Origin: an uncultured Clostridia bacterium
Lineage (GTDB): Bacteria > Bacillota > Clostridia > Christensenellales > CAG-917
Direction: 5' to 3'
Assembly: GCA_937881285.1 (NCBI GenBank)
Contig: CALGEU010000327.1
Coordinates: 1-14,568 of the forward strand
DNA length: 14,568 nucleotides
Under the pieces are notes generated by a model. The model did not search any database. It was not told where the DNA came from and saw only the letters and a program-made list of their open reading frames with translations. Positions 1 to 6,729 of the stretch are shown here, in pieces. The position numbers and the translations under genes are program-made. The first letter of the stretch is position 1. Each line of letters opens with the position of its first letter.

Positions 1-237
1 GCAAACGTTTCTTATTATTACAATTACGAAGATGCGCCAAACGGCGGATATTGTTGGATAGATGATTTGGACGAAGGGGAGAAAATAAAGACTATCCCGC
101 AAGAACCTGAAAGAGAAGAATATATGTTTGGCGGATGGTTTTTGGAAGAACAATGTTTAACAAAATTTGATTTTGACACTTACACAATGGATGAAAGCGG
201 GGAGCTGGAACTCTTTGCAAAATGGATAAAAAAATAA
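1..237 (+). CDS. C-terminal fragment of InlB B-repeat (Listeria-Bacteroides repeat) surface protein, 5' end outside window
   Basis: Frame 1 is open from the first base to a TAA at 235-237, giving 78 residues with no start needed inside the window. The second half carries the signature of the InlB B-repeat / Flg_new family: an F-G-G-W-F core (codons 43-47), a conserved Cys about seven residues later, an acidic-aromatic F-D-F-D stretch, and a terminal L-F-A-K-W. The repeat ends two residues before the stop, so no sortase motif or cell-wall anchor follows it in this frame. Such repeats occur in large exported adhesin-like proteins of Firmicutes; export and binding partner are inferred from the family, because the N-terminus is not visible. 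Transcription probably ends at the shared terminator at 316-342. Confidence 0.75.
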   Translation, partial: ANVSYYYNYEDAPNGGYCWIDDLDEGEKIKTIPQEPEREEYMFGGWFLEEQCLTKFDFDTYTMDESGELELFAKWIKK

Positions 238-315
238 TTATTATCATTTTTAGCATTGTGTTTTGCGTATCGATGCGGTCTCAAAAAAGTCTGACTGAAA
301 TGTCATAAGATAATT

Positions 316-342
316 AAAAAGCCACTAATTAGTGGCTTTTTT
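316..342. terminator. Bidirectional intrinsic terminator between the InlB-repeat gene and rqcH
   Basis: A perfect 16-nt palindrome (321-336, arms GCCACTAA/TTAGTGGC) is flanked by A5 on the left (316-320) and T6 on the right (337-342), so it can fold with a U-run in either direction. It serves the plus-strand surface-protein gene and the convergent rqcH. The rqcH stop codon (325-327, read on the minus strand) lies inside the palindrome, so the last codons of rqcH form part of the stem. Confidence 0.85.
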
Positions 343-2043
343 CAAGTATTCTTCGTGTTTGTTTGGAGTGGCGATGACGGTTTGATAGTTGACATATATC
401 ACTTGTCCCGGGTGTCCGTTCGGTTTGCGTTTTACGTTGCGGCGAGCGGTGTAGTCCACTTCAACGTTGGCGGTTTTGGTGCTTGCGGTGATTTCGCTTG
501 CGATTTTTATGACGTTGTCGGGCACTTCTCGTCCGTCGGTGACGATTATCGTGTGTGCGCCGTGGTCGTTTTTCAGGTGCATCCATATATCCGACGATGA
601 AGCCGTTCTGAACGTCAATTCATCGTTTTGTACGTTGTTTTTTCCGCGATAGATATAAAATCCGTCCACTTCGTAGATATACGGCGGTTCTGCCTTTTCT
701 TTGCGGATTTTTTTGACGGACTTTTGTTTTTTGCCACCGCCGAGCGAAACGATTTCGTCTTCTATGGACGACAAGTCGCTCTCGTAGGGTAGATTTGCGA
801 TTTCGTCTTCGATTGACTTGACGTATTCGAGCAAATCTTTGTCGTCGGCAAGTTTTTTGACGGTGAATTCTTTCGTGCGTTTCAACTTGTTGTATTTGTT
901 GTAATACGCTGTTGAATTCTTTGACGGAGAAAGCCTTGCGTCAAGTGGAATTTTCACTTCGGTATCGTCGTAATAGTTGGTGCAGACAAGGCTTTCGTCG
1001 CCTTTTTGTATGCGATATATGTTGTTGACGATAAGTTCGCCGTAAATACGGAATTTTTCCATATCTTCGCATTCTTTGAGACGGGCAAGGTCAATCGCAA
1101 CGTTTTTTTCGACTTTTTGGCGCAGATGTTTTGCTTGCGTTGCGAGAGATTTCAATCTTGCTTTGTTGCGAATGTCCTTATCCGTATCGGTCACGAGCGC
1201 GTCGAAAGCGTCGCTCATAGTCGCAAAACGTTTGACGTTCGTTCCGTCGTCGAGACAGCGATAAACGACGGGGTAGACTTCTTTGTCTTGTATCACGCAA
1301 GGCTCGGTTGCGATTTCGGGCGAAACTTCGCCAATGCTCGCAAACGCTTTTATGGTTGAAAACAGGCGTTCTTTTTCCGTTTGAGAGAGCGGCGCACATT
1401 CGCTTCGTAGCCCCGAACGGAGCAGAATTTCGCTTACGGTAGTGCCTGCAAATCCTGATACGTTGTCAAGAATAAACTTGTGCAAATCACCGCCTGCAAA
1501 ACTGTCGAAAACCGAAAAACAATGGTTTAGATAACTGATTTTCTTCTGCGCAACGGGAGCGTATACAACTCCGCGCAAGACAACGTGGTCTCGCGCCATA
1601 TCGAGCGGAAGATGCTTGACTGCGTCGAGAATGACAAGATTGTCGTCGGTGAAGACTATGTTTGAATATCTGTTCATAATCTCGACGAAAAGATAAAACA
1701 CCTTGTCGTCGCGCATTTCGGTTTTGGCGTTGAATTTGAGTTGCAAAATGCGGTCGGCGTTGAAAATTTTCACGCTTTCGATGCTTGCGTTGGTGAGATA
1801 TTTGCGAAGAAGCATGCAAAGATTCGGCGCAACCATAGGACTTGCCTTTTTGCTTGTCGTGAAGTGAATTCTCGGTGCGCCGGCATTGCAGGAAACGACG
1901 AGACATCTGTTTTTGCCTTTCGAGCGCACGAAAAAGCGCAACTCGTCGGTTTCGGGTTGTTGAATCTTGTCTATTCTTGCGCCTTGCAATTCTTCGTTCA
2001 ATTCTTTTGCAAGTGCGCAAAGTGCAAATAAATCGCTTCCCAT
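325..2043 (-). CDS. rqcH: Ribosome quality-control factor RqcH (NFACT / FbpA family)
   Basis: RqcH binds obstructed 50S subunits carrying peptidyl-tRNA and, in Bacillus subtilis, recruits tRNA-Ala to add C-terminal poly-alanine tails that mark the chain for degradation. The 572-aa product has the expected family length. The NFACT-N domain holds D97-R98 and E121-I122-M123, matching the functionally important residues of B. subtilis RqcH in both identity and position. A helix-hairpin-helix and a charged coiled coil (about 180-440) follow, then the NFACT-R domain (about 455-565) with G-K-N-N-x-Q-N-D-x-L-T and V-D-Y-T signatures. The ATG at 2043 fits the family N-terminus and the next in-frame Met is residue 70, so the start is secure although no Shine-Dalgarno precedes it. 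The gene is divergent from tig-clpP-clpX. Such proteins are often annotated fibronectin-binding protein A. Confidence 0.95.
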   Translation of the reverse strand: MGSDLFALCALAKELNEELQGARIDKIQQPETDELRFFVRSKGKNRCLVVSCNAGAPRIHFTTSKKASPMVAPNLCMLLRKYLTNASIESVKIFNADRILQLKFNAKTEMRDDKVFYLFVEIMNRYSNIVFTDDNLVILDAVKHLPLDMARDHVVLRGVVYAPVAQKKISYLNHCFSVFDSFAGGDLHKFILDNVSGFAGTTVSEILLRSGLRSECAPLSQTEKERLFSTIKAFASIGEVSPEIATEPCVIQDKEVYPVVYRCLDDGTNVKRFATMSDAFDALVTDTDKDIRNKARLKSLATQAKHLRQKVEKNVAIDLARLKECEDMEKFRIYGELIVNNIYRIQKGDESLVCTNYYDDTEVKIPLDARLSPSKNSTAYYNKYNKLKRTKEFTVKKLADDKDLLEYVKSIEDEIANLPYESDLSSIEDEIVSLGGGKKQKSVKKIRKEKAEPPYIYEVDGFYIYRGKNNVQNDELTFRTASSSDIWMHLKNDHGAHTIIVTDGREVPDNVIKIASEITASTKTANVEVDYTARRNVKRKPNGHPGQVIYVNYQTVIATPNKHEEYLKKATN

Positions 2044-2050
2044 ACGCTAT

Positions 2051-2079
2051 ATTTTAGCAAGGTTTTGCAAATTTTACAA
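2051..2079 (-). promoter_or_regulatory. Putative sigma-A promoter of rqcH, leaderless arrangement
   Basis: On the minus strand a TTGTAA -35 (2079-2074) and a TAAAAT -10 (2056-2051) are separated by exactly 17 nt. Only 7 nt lie between the -10 and the rqcH ATG, so transcription would start at or within a few bases of the start codon. No ribosome-binding site is present. The -35 match is moderate (4/6) and the region is AT-rich, so this is a prediction. Confidence 0.5.
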
Positions 2080-2118
2080 TAAAAATTACAACTTGTTTTA
2101 CTCGTGCCGTAAAAACGT

Positions 2119-2147
2119 TTGATTTTTGGCGACCTATATGCTAAAAT
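2119..2147 (+). promoter_or_regulatory. Putative sigma-A promoter of tig
   Basis: TTGATT (2119-2124) and TAAAAT (2142-2147) are separated by 17 nt. The predicted start near 2154 leaves a leader of about 50 nt containing GGAGG at 2195-2199, four bases before the tig ATG. It is divergent from the rqcH promoter and shares the same 160-nt intergenic region. Confidence 0.55.
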
Positions 2148-2203
2148 ACATCTACTTGTTATAAAATATATATCCGTACACCCCGTGCGGACATGGAGGA
2201 CAA

Positions 2204-3607
2204 ATGAACTACACAGTAGAAAAGTTGGAAAAAAGCCAAGTCAAATTCAATTACGTTGTGGACAAGGACAAATTCAACGCAGCAATCAAGCAAGCCTATG
2301 AAAAAACCAAGCATAAATATGCTGTTCCTGGTTTCAGAAAAGGTCACGCTCCGCAAAAAGTTATTGAAGGTATGTACGGTCAAGGCGTGTTTTTCAGCGA
2401 CGCTGTAAACGAACTCATCGATTCTTCTCTTGAAGAACTCGAAAAAGACGAAAACTACGATTTCGTGGCTGTCGACAGCGTATGCGACGTCGATATGACC
2501 GAAGACGGCGGTGTGAAATTCTCAATCGTTATGGTCGTCAAACCCGAAGTCGTTCTCGGACAATATAAAGGTCTCAACGTTGCAAAGAAAGCGGTCAAAG
2601 TCACGGCAAAACAAGTTGACGAAAGAATCGCACAAGAACAAGAAAAGCAAGCGCGTCTCATCGACGTGGACACCGCGGCAGTCAACGGCAACACCGTGAC
2701 TATCGATTTTGTCGGAAGCGTTGACGGAGTAGCATTCGAAGGCGGCAGCGCAAACGATTATGATCTCGAACTCGGAAGCGGCACGTTCATTCCCGGATTC
2801 GAAGACCAACTCGTCGGCGTCAAAGCAGGCGATCAAAAAGACGTCAAAGTGACTTTCCCCGAGAACTATCAAGCGGAAAATCTCGCAGGCAAAGAAGCAG
2901 TGTTCGCATGCACCGTCAAAGCGGTCAAAGTGAAAGAACTTCCAGCAATCGACGACGAATTCGTCAAAGAAATCTCCGAATTCGACACTCTTGCAGAGTA
3001 CAAAGCGGACGTTAAGGCAAAAATCACCAAGGAAGAACAAGACAAGGCAGATCGTGAATTCGAAGACGCAGTCGTCGAAAAAATCGTTGACGCTTCAACC
3101 GTTGAAATTCCGACCGCAATGATCGATCGCGAAGCAGACGATATGGTGCACGAATTCGAATATCGTCTCATGTATCAAGGCCTCAAACTCGACGATTATC
3201 TCAAATATCTCAATATGACGAGAGATCAACTTGTCGAACAATACAAAGATCAAGCTCAAAAGACCGTCAAAGTGCGTCTTGTTATGGAACAACTCATCAA
3301 AGCCGAAGATCTCAAGATCGAAGACAAGGAAATCGACGCGAAGATGGAAGAGTTTGCAAAAGAAAGCAATCAATCCGTCGAAGATTTCAAGAAGAATCTC
3401 CACAAAGAACAAGTGGACTACATCGTCAATTCCATCATGAACGAGAAGTTGCTTGACTTCCTTACAAAAGAAAACCTTGCTGCAAAGAAAACCGCAGCAA
3501 AGAAAGCGGATAAAGCGGAAAGCGAAGAAGCACCCGTCGAAGAGAAGAAGCCTGCTGCCAAAAAAACAACGAAAAAGACAGCAAAAGCCACGACCGACGC
3601 AGAATAA
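2204..3607 (+). CDS. tig: Trigger factor (ribosome-associated chaperone / peptidyl-prolyl isomerase) with Lys/Ala-rich tail
   Basis: Trigger factor docks at the ribosomal exit tunnel and shields nascent chains. The N-terminal domain carries the ribosome-docking signature G-F-R-K-G-x-x-P at residues 43-50, the same positions as in Escherichia coli. An FKBP-type PPIase domain lies at about 155-240 (V-T-I-D-F-V-G-S-V-D-G, then G-S-G-x-F-I-P-G-F-E), followed by the alpha-helical C-terminal chaperone arms. At 467 aa it is longer than the usual 425-435 aa because of a tail at 425-467 containing 12 Lys, 12 Ala and 8 acidic residues. The start is fixed by GGAGG at 2195-2199. It is first in a tig-clpP-clpX run, the common Firmicutes arrangement, here divergent from rqcH. 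Confidence 0.97.
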   Translation: MNYTVEKLEKSQVKFNYVVDKDKFNAAIKQAYEKTKHKYAVPGFRKGHAPQKVIEGMYGQGVFFSDAVNELIDSSLEELEKDENYDFVAVDSVCDVDMTEDGGVKFSIVMVVKPEVVLGQYKGLNVAKKAVKVTAKQVDERIAQEQEKQARLIDVDTAAVNGNTVTIDFVGSVDGVAFEGGSANDYDLELGSGTFIPGFEDQLVGVKAGDQKDVKVTFPENYQAENLAGKEAVFACTVKAVKVKELPAIDDEFVKEISEFDTLAEYKADVKAKITKEEQDKADREFEDAVVEKIVDASTVEIPTAMIDREADDMVHEFEYRLMYQGLKLDDYLKYLNMTRDQLVEQYKDQAQKTVKVRLVMEQLIKAEDLKIEDKEIDAKMEEFAKESNQSVEDFKKNLHKEQVDYIVNSIMNEKLLDFLTKENLAAKKTAAKKADKAESEEAPVEEKKPAAKKTTKKTAKATTDAE

Positions 3608-3631
3608 TCGCTGTGCTTAATGTGTAAAATA

Positions 3632-3771
3632 AGAGTGTCCTGGGACGCTCTGACTCGTTCCGCTTGCTCTTTTGGCAAGCGGAATGCGTATAAAAAGAAA
3701 ATTTTCGCCGAATTGTGCCCGAGACGAAAAAGTTTCGGGTGACGGCAGGCGGATACGGCAACTCGTACCGC
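3632..3771 (+). promoter_or_regulatory. Structured leader with four consecutive potential hairpins upstream of clpP
   Basis: The tig-clpP gap contains four hairpins in a row: 3632-3639/3644-3651 (8 bp with one G-U, tetraloop); 3658-3667/3675-3684 (10 perfect bp, 7-nt loop); 3718-3725/3732-3739 (8 bp with one G-U, 6-nt A-rich loop); and 3749-3757/3764-3771 (8 bp with one bulged A, 6-nt loop). None is followed by a clear T-run, so they do not read as intrinsic terminators. The region is richer in G+C than the other spacers here. It could be a cis-regulatory leader, an RNA-processing or stability element, or an unrecognised small RNA. I do not match it to a known riboswitch class. Confidence 0.45.
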
Positions 3772-3788
3772 AAAAAAACGGAGTTATT

Positions 3789-4385
3789 ATGAACGTGAAA
3801 AATCAACTTATACCTATGGTTGTCGAGCAAACCGGCAGGGGTGAACGCTCGTACGATATCTATTCCAGACTTCTCGAAGACAGAATTATCTTTTTGACGG
3901 GCGAAATCGACGATAACGTCGCAGATCTCGTCGTTGCGCAACTCATCTATCTCGAAGGCAAAGACTCCACGAAAGACATCAGTCTTTACATCAACAGCCC
4001 CGGCGGTTCGGTGTCTGCCGGCTTTGCAATCTACGACACGATGAACTACATCAAGTGCGACGTTTCCACGATTTGTATCGGTATGGCGGCGTCTATGGGC
4101 GCATTCTTGCTCTCGTCAGGCGCAAAGGGAAAGAGATTCTCTCTTCCGAACGCAAAAGTCATGATTCATCAACCGCTCGGCGGCGCGCAAGGTCAGGCAA
4201 GCGATATCGCAATTCAGGCAAACGAAATCTTGAAGACTAAAAAGCGTATCAACGATATTCTTGCGCAGAATACGTCTCAACCGCTTTCAAAAATCGAAGT
4301 CGACACCGACAGAGACTTCTATATGACGGCGGAAGAAGCCGAAAAATACGGTCTCGTTGACAAAATTTTCTATTCAAGAAAATAA
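3789..4385 (+). CDS. clpP: ATP-dependent Clp protease proteolytic subunit ClpP
   Basis: ClpP forms the tetradecameric serine-protease chamber that works with ClpX to degrade unfolded and tagged proteins in the cytoplasm. The 198-aa product has the family length. The catalytic triad is visible as S102 (in G-M-A-A-S-M-G-A), H127 (in M-I-H-Q-P) and D176 (in T-D-R-D-F). The N-terminus (I-P-M-V-V-E-Q-T-G-R-G-E-R-S-Y-D-I-Y-S-R-L-L) matches the conserved start of mature ClpP, and CGGAG at 3779-3783 sits five bases before this ATG. An in-frame extension back to a TTG at 3672 would add 39 residues read from the hairpin region without resemblance to ClpP, so I exclude it. It lies 181 nt after tig and 97 nt before clpX. 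Confidence 0.97.
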   Translation: MNVKNQLIPMVVEQTGRGERSYDIYSRLLEDRIIFLTGEIDDNVADLVVAQLIYLEGKDSTKDISLYINSPGGSVSAGFAIYDTMNYIKCDVSTICIGMAASMGAFLLSSGAKGKRFSLPNAKVMIHQPLGGAQGQASDIAIQANEILKTKKRINDILAQNTSQPLSKIEVDTDRDFYMTAEEAEKYGLVDKIFYSRK

Positions 4386-4423
4386 AGTCGGCAAAATACG
4401 AAATTATCCCAAAATTTAGCGTG

Positions 4424-4454
4424 ATATGCGGAAAGTGACAATCTAACCGCATAT
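4424..4454 (+). promoter_or_regulatory. Inverted repeat in the clpP-clpX spacer
   Basis: Eight-base arms ATATGCGG (4424-4431) and CCGCATAT (4447-4454) flank a 15-nt loop, about 28 nt before the clpX ATG. It has no T-run, so it is not a terminator. It could be an operator, an mRNA stability hairpin or chance. It does not match the CtsR heptad repeat or the CIRCE element that often control clp genes. Confidence 0.3.
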
Positions 4455-4482
4455 ATTGCGCTTGTTCGGAGTATATAACAAT

Positions 4483-5745
4483 ATGGAAAACTATCATAAG
4501 GAAACACATTGCAGTTTCTGCGGCAAAAGCGAAAGCGAAGTCGAGACCATAATCAACGGTCCCAACGGCATGACCATTTGCAACGAATGTATAGAAACTT
4601 GCGAGTATATTCTCAACAAAGGCAAATCCGCCGATAATTCGGGCTTGAGTTTGTATACGCCAAAGGAAATCAAGGCGAAACTCGACGAATATATCATCGG
4701 TCAGGACAGCGCAAAACGAGTGTTGTCAGTTGCCGTGTACAATCACTATAAACGCATAAGCCAACTCGGCGAAAAGAAGAAAAACGACGGCGTTGTGATT
4801 GAAAAGAGCAACGTGCTTTTGCTCGGACCGACAGGTTCGGGTAAGACTTTGCTTGCAAAGACGCTTGCGCAGATTCTCAACGTTCCGTTTGCGGTTGCAG
4901 ACGCAACGACGCTCACCGAAGCAGGCTACGTCGGCGAAGATGTTGAAAATATTCTTCTCAAACTCATTCAATCAGCAAACGGAGACTTGAAACGCGCGGA
5001 AATCGGCATCGTTTATATCGACGAAATCGACAAAATCGCCAAGAAGGGCGAAAACGTGTCCATAACTCGCGACGTGAGCGGCGAAGGCGTGCAACAGGCA
5101 CTTCTCAAAATCATCGAAGGTACGGTTGCCAACGTTCCGCCACAAGGCGGAAGAAAGCATCCGAATCAGGAATGCTATCAACTCGATACGACGAACATCT
5201 TGTTCCTTTGCGGCGGTGCTTTCGTCGATCTTGACAAAATCATCGATCAGAGAAAGGACAATTCAAAGCTCGGATTCGGTTCGGCTGTCAAAGGCACGGT
5301 GGATTATCGCTATGACGAACTTATCGAAGCGTTGCAGCCTGCCGACCTTATCAAATACGGTCTTATCCCCGAATTTGTCGGCCGTGTGCCTATCGTAGTC
5401 GGTCTCAACGCTCTCGACGAAAACGCGCTCGTCAAGATTTTGTCCGAGCCGAAAAACGCGCTTGTCAAACAATATAAATATCAGTTCGAGCTCGACGGCG
5501 TTGACCTTGAATTTGAAGACGACGCATTAAGAGCGGTTGCGGCAAAGGCAATTCAACTCAACACCGGAGCACGCGGACTTCGCGCAATTCTCGAAGACGT
5601 GCTTCTCGAACTTATGTTTGAGATTCCGTCAGATGACGATATCGAAAAAGTCATCGTCACGAAAGGTGCAATCGAAAAGACCGAAAAACCTATCGTCGTG
5701 AGAAAGCAAGGCGTGAAAGAAGAAACTGCAAATAGCATTGCATAA
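4483..5745 (+). CDS. clpX: ATP-dependent Clp protease ATP-binding subunit ClpX
   Basis: ClpX is the hexameric AAA+ unfoldase that feeds substrates to ClpP. The 420-aa product has a typical N-terminal zinc-binding domain with C10, C13, C33 and C36. It also shows Walker A G-P-T-G-S-G-K-T (115-122), the G-Y-V-G pore loop, Walker B ending in D180-E181, the R-K-H substrate loop at 224-226, the L-G-F tripeptide at 263-265 that docks into ClpP, and sensor 2 G-A-R-G-L-R at 362-367. The presence of the ClpP-docking loop next to clpP supports a functional ClpXP pair. ATG 4483 fits the family N-terminus; GGAG at 4468-4471 is 11 nt away, slightly long. A TTG at 4456 would add nine residues and is less likely. 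A strong terminator follows. Confidence 0.97.
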   Translation: MENYHKETHCSFCGKSESEVETIINGPNGMTICNECIETCEYILNKGKSADNSGLSLYTPKEIKAKLDEYIIGQDSAKRVLSVAVYNHYKRISQLGEKKKNDGVVIEKSNVLLLGPTGSGKTLLAKTLAQILNVPFAVADATTLTEAGYVGEDVENILLKLIQSANGDLKRAEIGIVYIDEIDKIAKKGENVSITRDVSGEGVQQALLKIIEGTVANVPPQGGRKHPNQECYQLDTTNILFLCGGAFVDLDKIIDQRKDNSKLGFGSAVKGTVDYRYDELIEALQPADLIKYGLIPEFVGRVPIVVGLNALDENALVKILSEPKNALVKQYKYQFELDGVDLEFEDDALRAVAAKAIQLNTGARGLRAILEDVLLELMFEIPSDDDIEKVIVTKGAIEKTEKPIVVRKQGVKEETANSIA

Positions 5746-5749
5746 TCTT

Positions 5750-5777
5750 AAAACAGCGCATCTGATGCGCTGTTTTT
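5750..5777 (+). terminator. Intrinsic terminator after clpX
   Basis: A perfect 12-bp stem (5750-5761 with 5765-5776) closes a 3-nt loop CTG, and a T5 run at 5773-5777 completes it. It begins four bases after the clpX stop codon region and separates the tig-clpP-clpX unit from engB. Confidence 0.92.
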
Positions 5778-5829
5778 ATGCTCTTTTGCAAAAAAATTAA
5801 TTATCGAACAAATTGTTATAGGTGAACGA

Positions 5830-6486
5830 ATGATAAAACAAGCGAAGTTTATTATATCCGTGGCTGACGGAAAGAATATTCCGACCTACGACGCGCCCGA
5901 GATTGCGATTGCGGGCAAATCCAACGTCGGGAAATCTTCCTTTATCAATTTCATGGTGAATCAGAACAAACTTGCCAAAACGTCTCAAGAGCCGGGACGC
6001 ACGCGTCTTTTGAATTATTTCGAGATAAACAACGGCGAGTATTATTTCGTAGATTTGCCGGGTTACGGTTATGCAAAGGTCAATCGTCAGGAAAAACAGA
6101 AGTGGGGTGTGTTGATTGAAAACTATTTTCAGACGAGCGAAAATCTTATCAACGTATTTGTGCTTGTCGATATTCGCCACGATCCGACCGACGATGATAA
6201 AATGCTCATCAATTACTTGTACAACTACCGTATTCCGTTCACGATAATTGCGACGAAGGCAGACAAGCTTTCTCGCGCTCAACAACAAAAGTGTAAGGCT
6301 GTCATAGCGTCTTCTTTGTGTGTCGGAGTGAAAGACATTCTTGTCACATCGTCTCTTGCCAAGACGGGTAAAGACGAAGTGTTGAACAAAATCGACGTCT
6401 TGCTCGAACATCAGAATGCGCTTAAATTATCCGCAAGAAACGGCGGACAAGGCAGTGAAGACGGCATCGAGAACGACGCACAATAA
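5830..6486 (+). CDS. engB: Ribosome biogenesis GTP-binding protein EngB (YsxC/YihA)
   Basis: EngB is a TrmE-Era-like GTPase needed for late 50S subunit assembly. The P-loop G-K-S-N-V-G-K-S is at residues 29-36, the switch region has P-G-R-T-R-L-L-N-Y-F, G3 D-L-P-G is at 75-78, G4 T-K-A-D at 142-145, and a G5-like S-S-L-A-K-T-G follows. At 218 aa it is a little longer than the usual 195-200 aa because of a polar, acidic C-terminal tail of about 20 residues. AGGTGA at 5820-5825 gives a good ribosome-binding site. In Bacillus subtilis ysxC also lies downstream of clpX, with lon genes between them; none is present here. I found no confident promoter of its own in the 52 nt after the clpX terminator. 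Confidence 0.95.
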   Translation: MIKQAKFIISVADGKNIPTYDAPEIAIAGKSNVGKSSFINFMVNQNKLAKTSQEPGRTRLLNYFEINNGEYYFVDLPGYGYAKVNRQEKQKWGVLIENYFQTSENLINVFVLVDIRHDPTDDDKMLINYLYNYRIPFTIIATKADKLSRAQQQKCKAVIASSLCVGVKDILVTSSLAKTGKDEVLNKIDVLLEHQNALKLSARNGGQGSEDGIENDAQ

Positions 6487-6567
6487 ACGTCGTGACATTG
6501 AATTTTTCCTAAAAAATAATCGATTTTTTCTCGTAGAAAGATTTTTCGATTCGATACGAAAATTGAA

Positions 6568-6609
6568 AAACTCCGAATTTGGCAATCCAAACTCGGTGTT
6601 TATTTTTTT
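6568..6609 (+). terminator. Intrinsic terminator after engB
   Basis: A 15-position stem with two mismatches (6568-6582 with 6587-6601) closes a 4-nt loop CAAT and is followed by a T7 run at 6603-6609. The rest of the 243-nt spacer 6487-6729 is AT-rich and shows no supported gene. Confidence 0.85.
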
Positions 6610-6673
6610 ATGTCTTCCTATAATTTTTATAAGAAAGTATTCTAAAATTCACATATTATGATAAAACTTTTCT

Positions 6674-6702
6674 AAAAAGTACTGATTTTTATAATACTTT
6701 TT
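6674..6702 (-). terminator. Weak terminator-like hairpin downstream of the metallophosphoesterase gene
   Basis: Arms of 8 bp (6674-6681 with 6695-6702) enclose a 13-nt loop about 28 nt beyond the stop codon on the minus strand. The stem is mostly A-T and the T-run is part of the stem itself, so it is only a candidate terminator. Confidence 0.35.
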
Positions 6703-6729
6703 GAAGATATTTGCAAATTTTCAATCCGC

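Noticed and set aside
355..600. Plus-strand open frames across rqcH
   Set aside because: Antisense shadows of a well-supported gene; no ribosome-binding site and no protein family resemblance.
3658..3684. The 10-bp hairpin after tig as an intrinsic terminator
   Set aside because: No T-run follows the stem, so I treat it as part of a structured leader.
3672..3788. In-frame 39-codon extension upstream of clpP from a TTG
   Set aside because: It reads through the hairpin region, has no similarity to ClpP N-termini, and the ATG at 3789 has a proper ribosome-binding site and the conserved N-terminal sequence.
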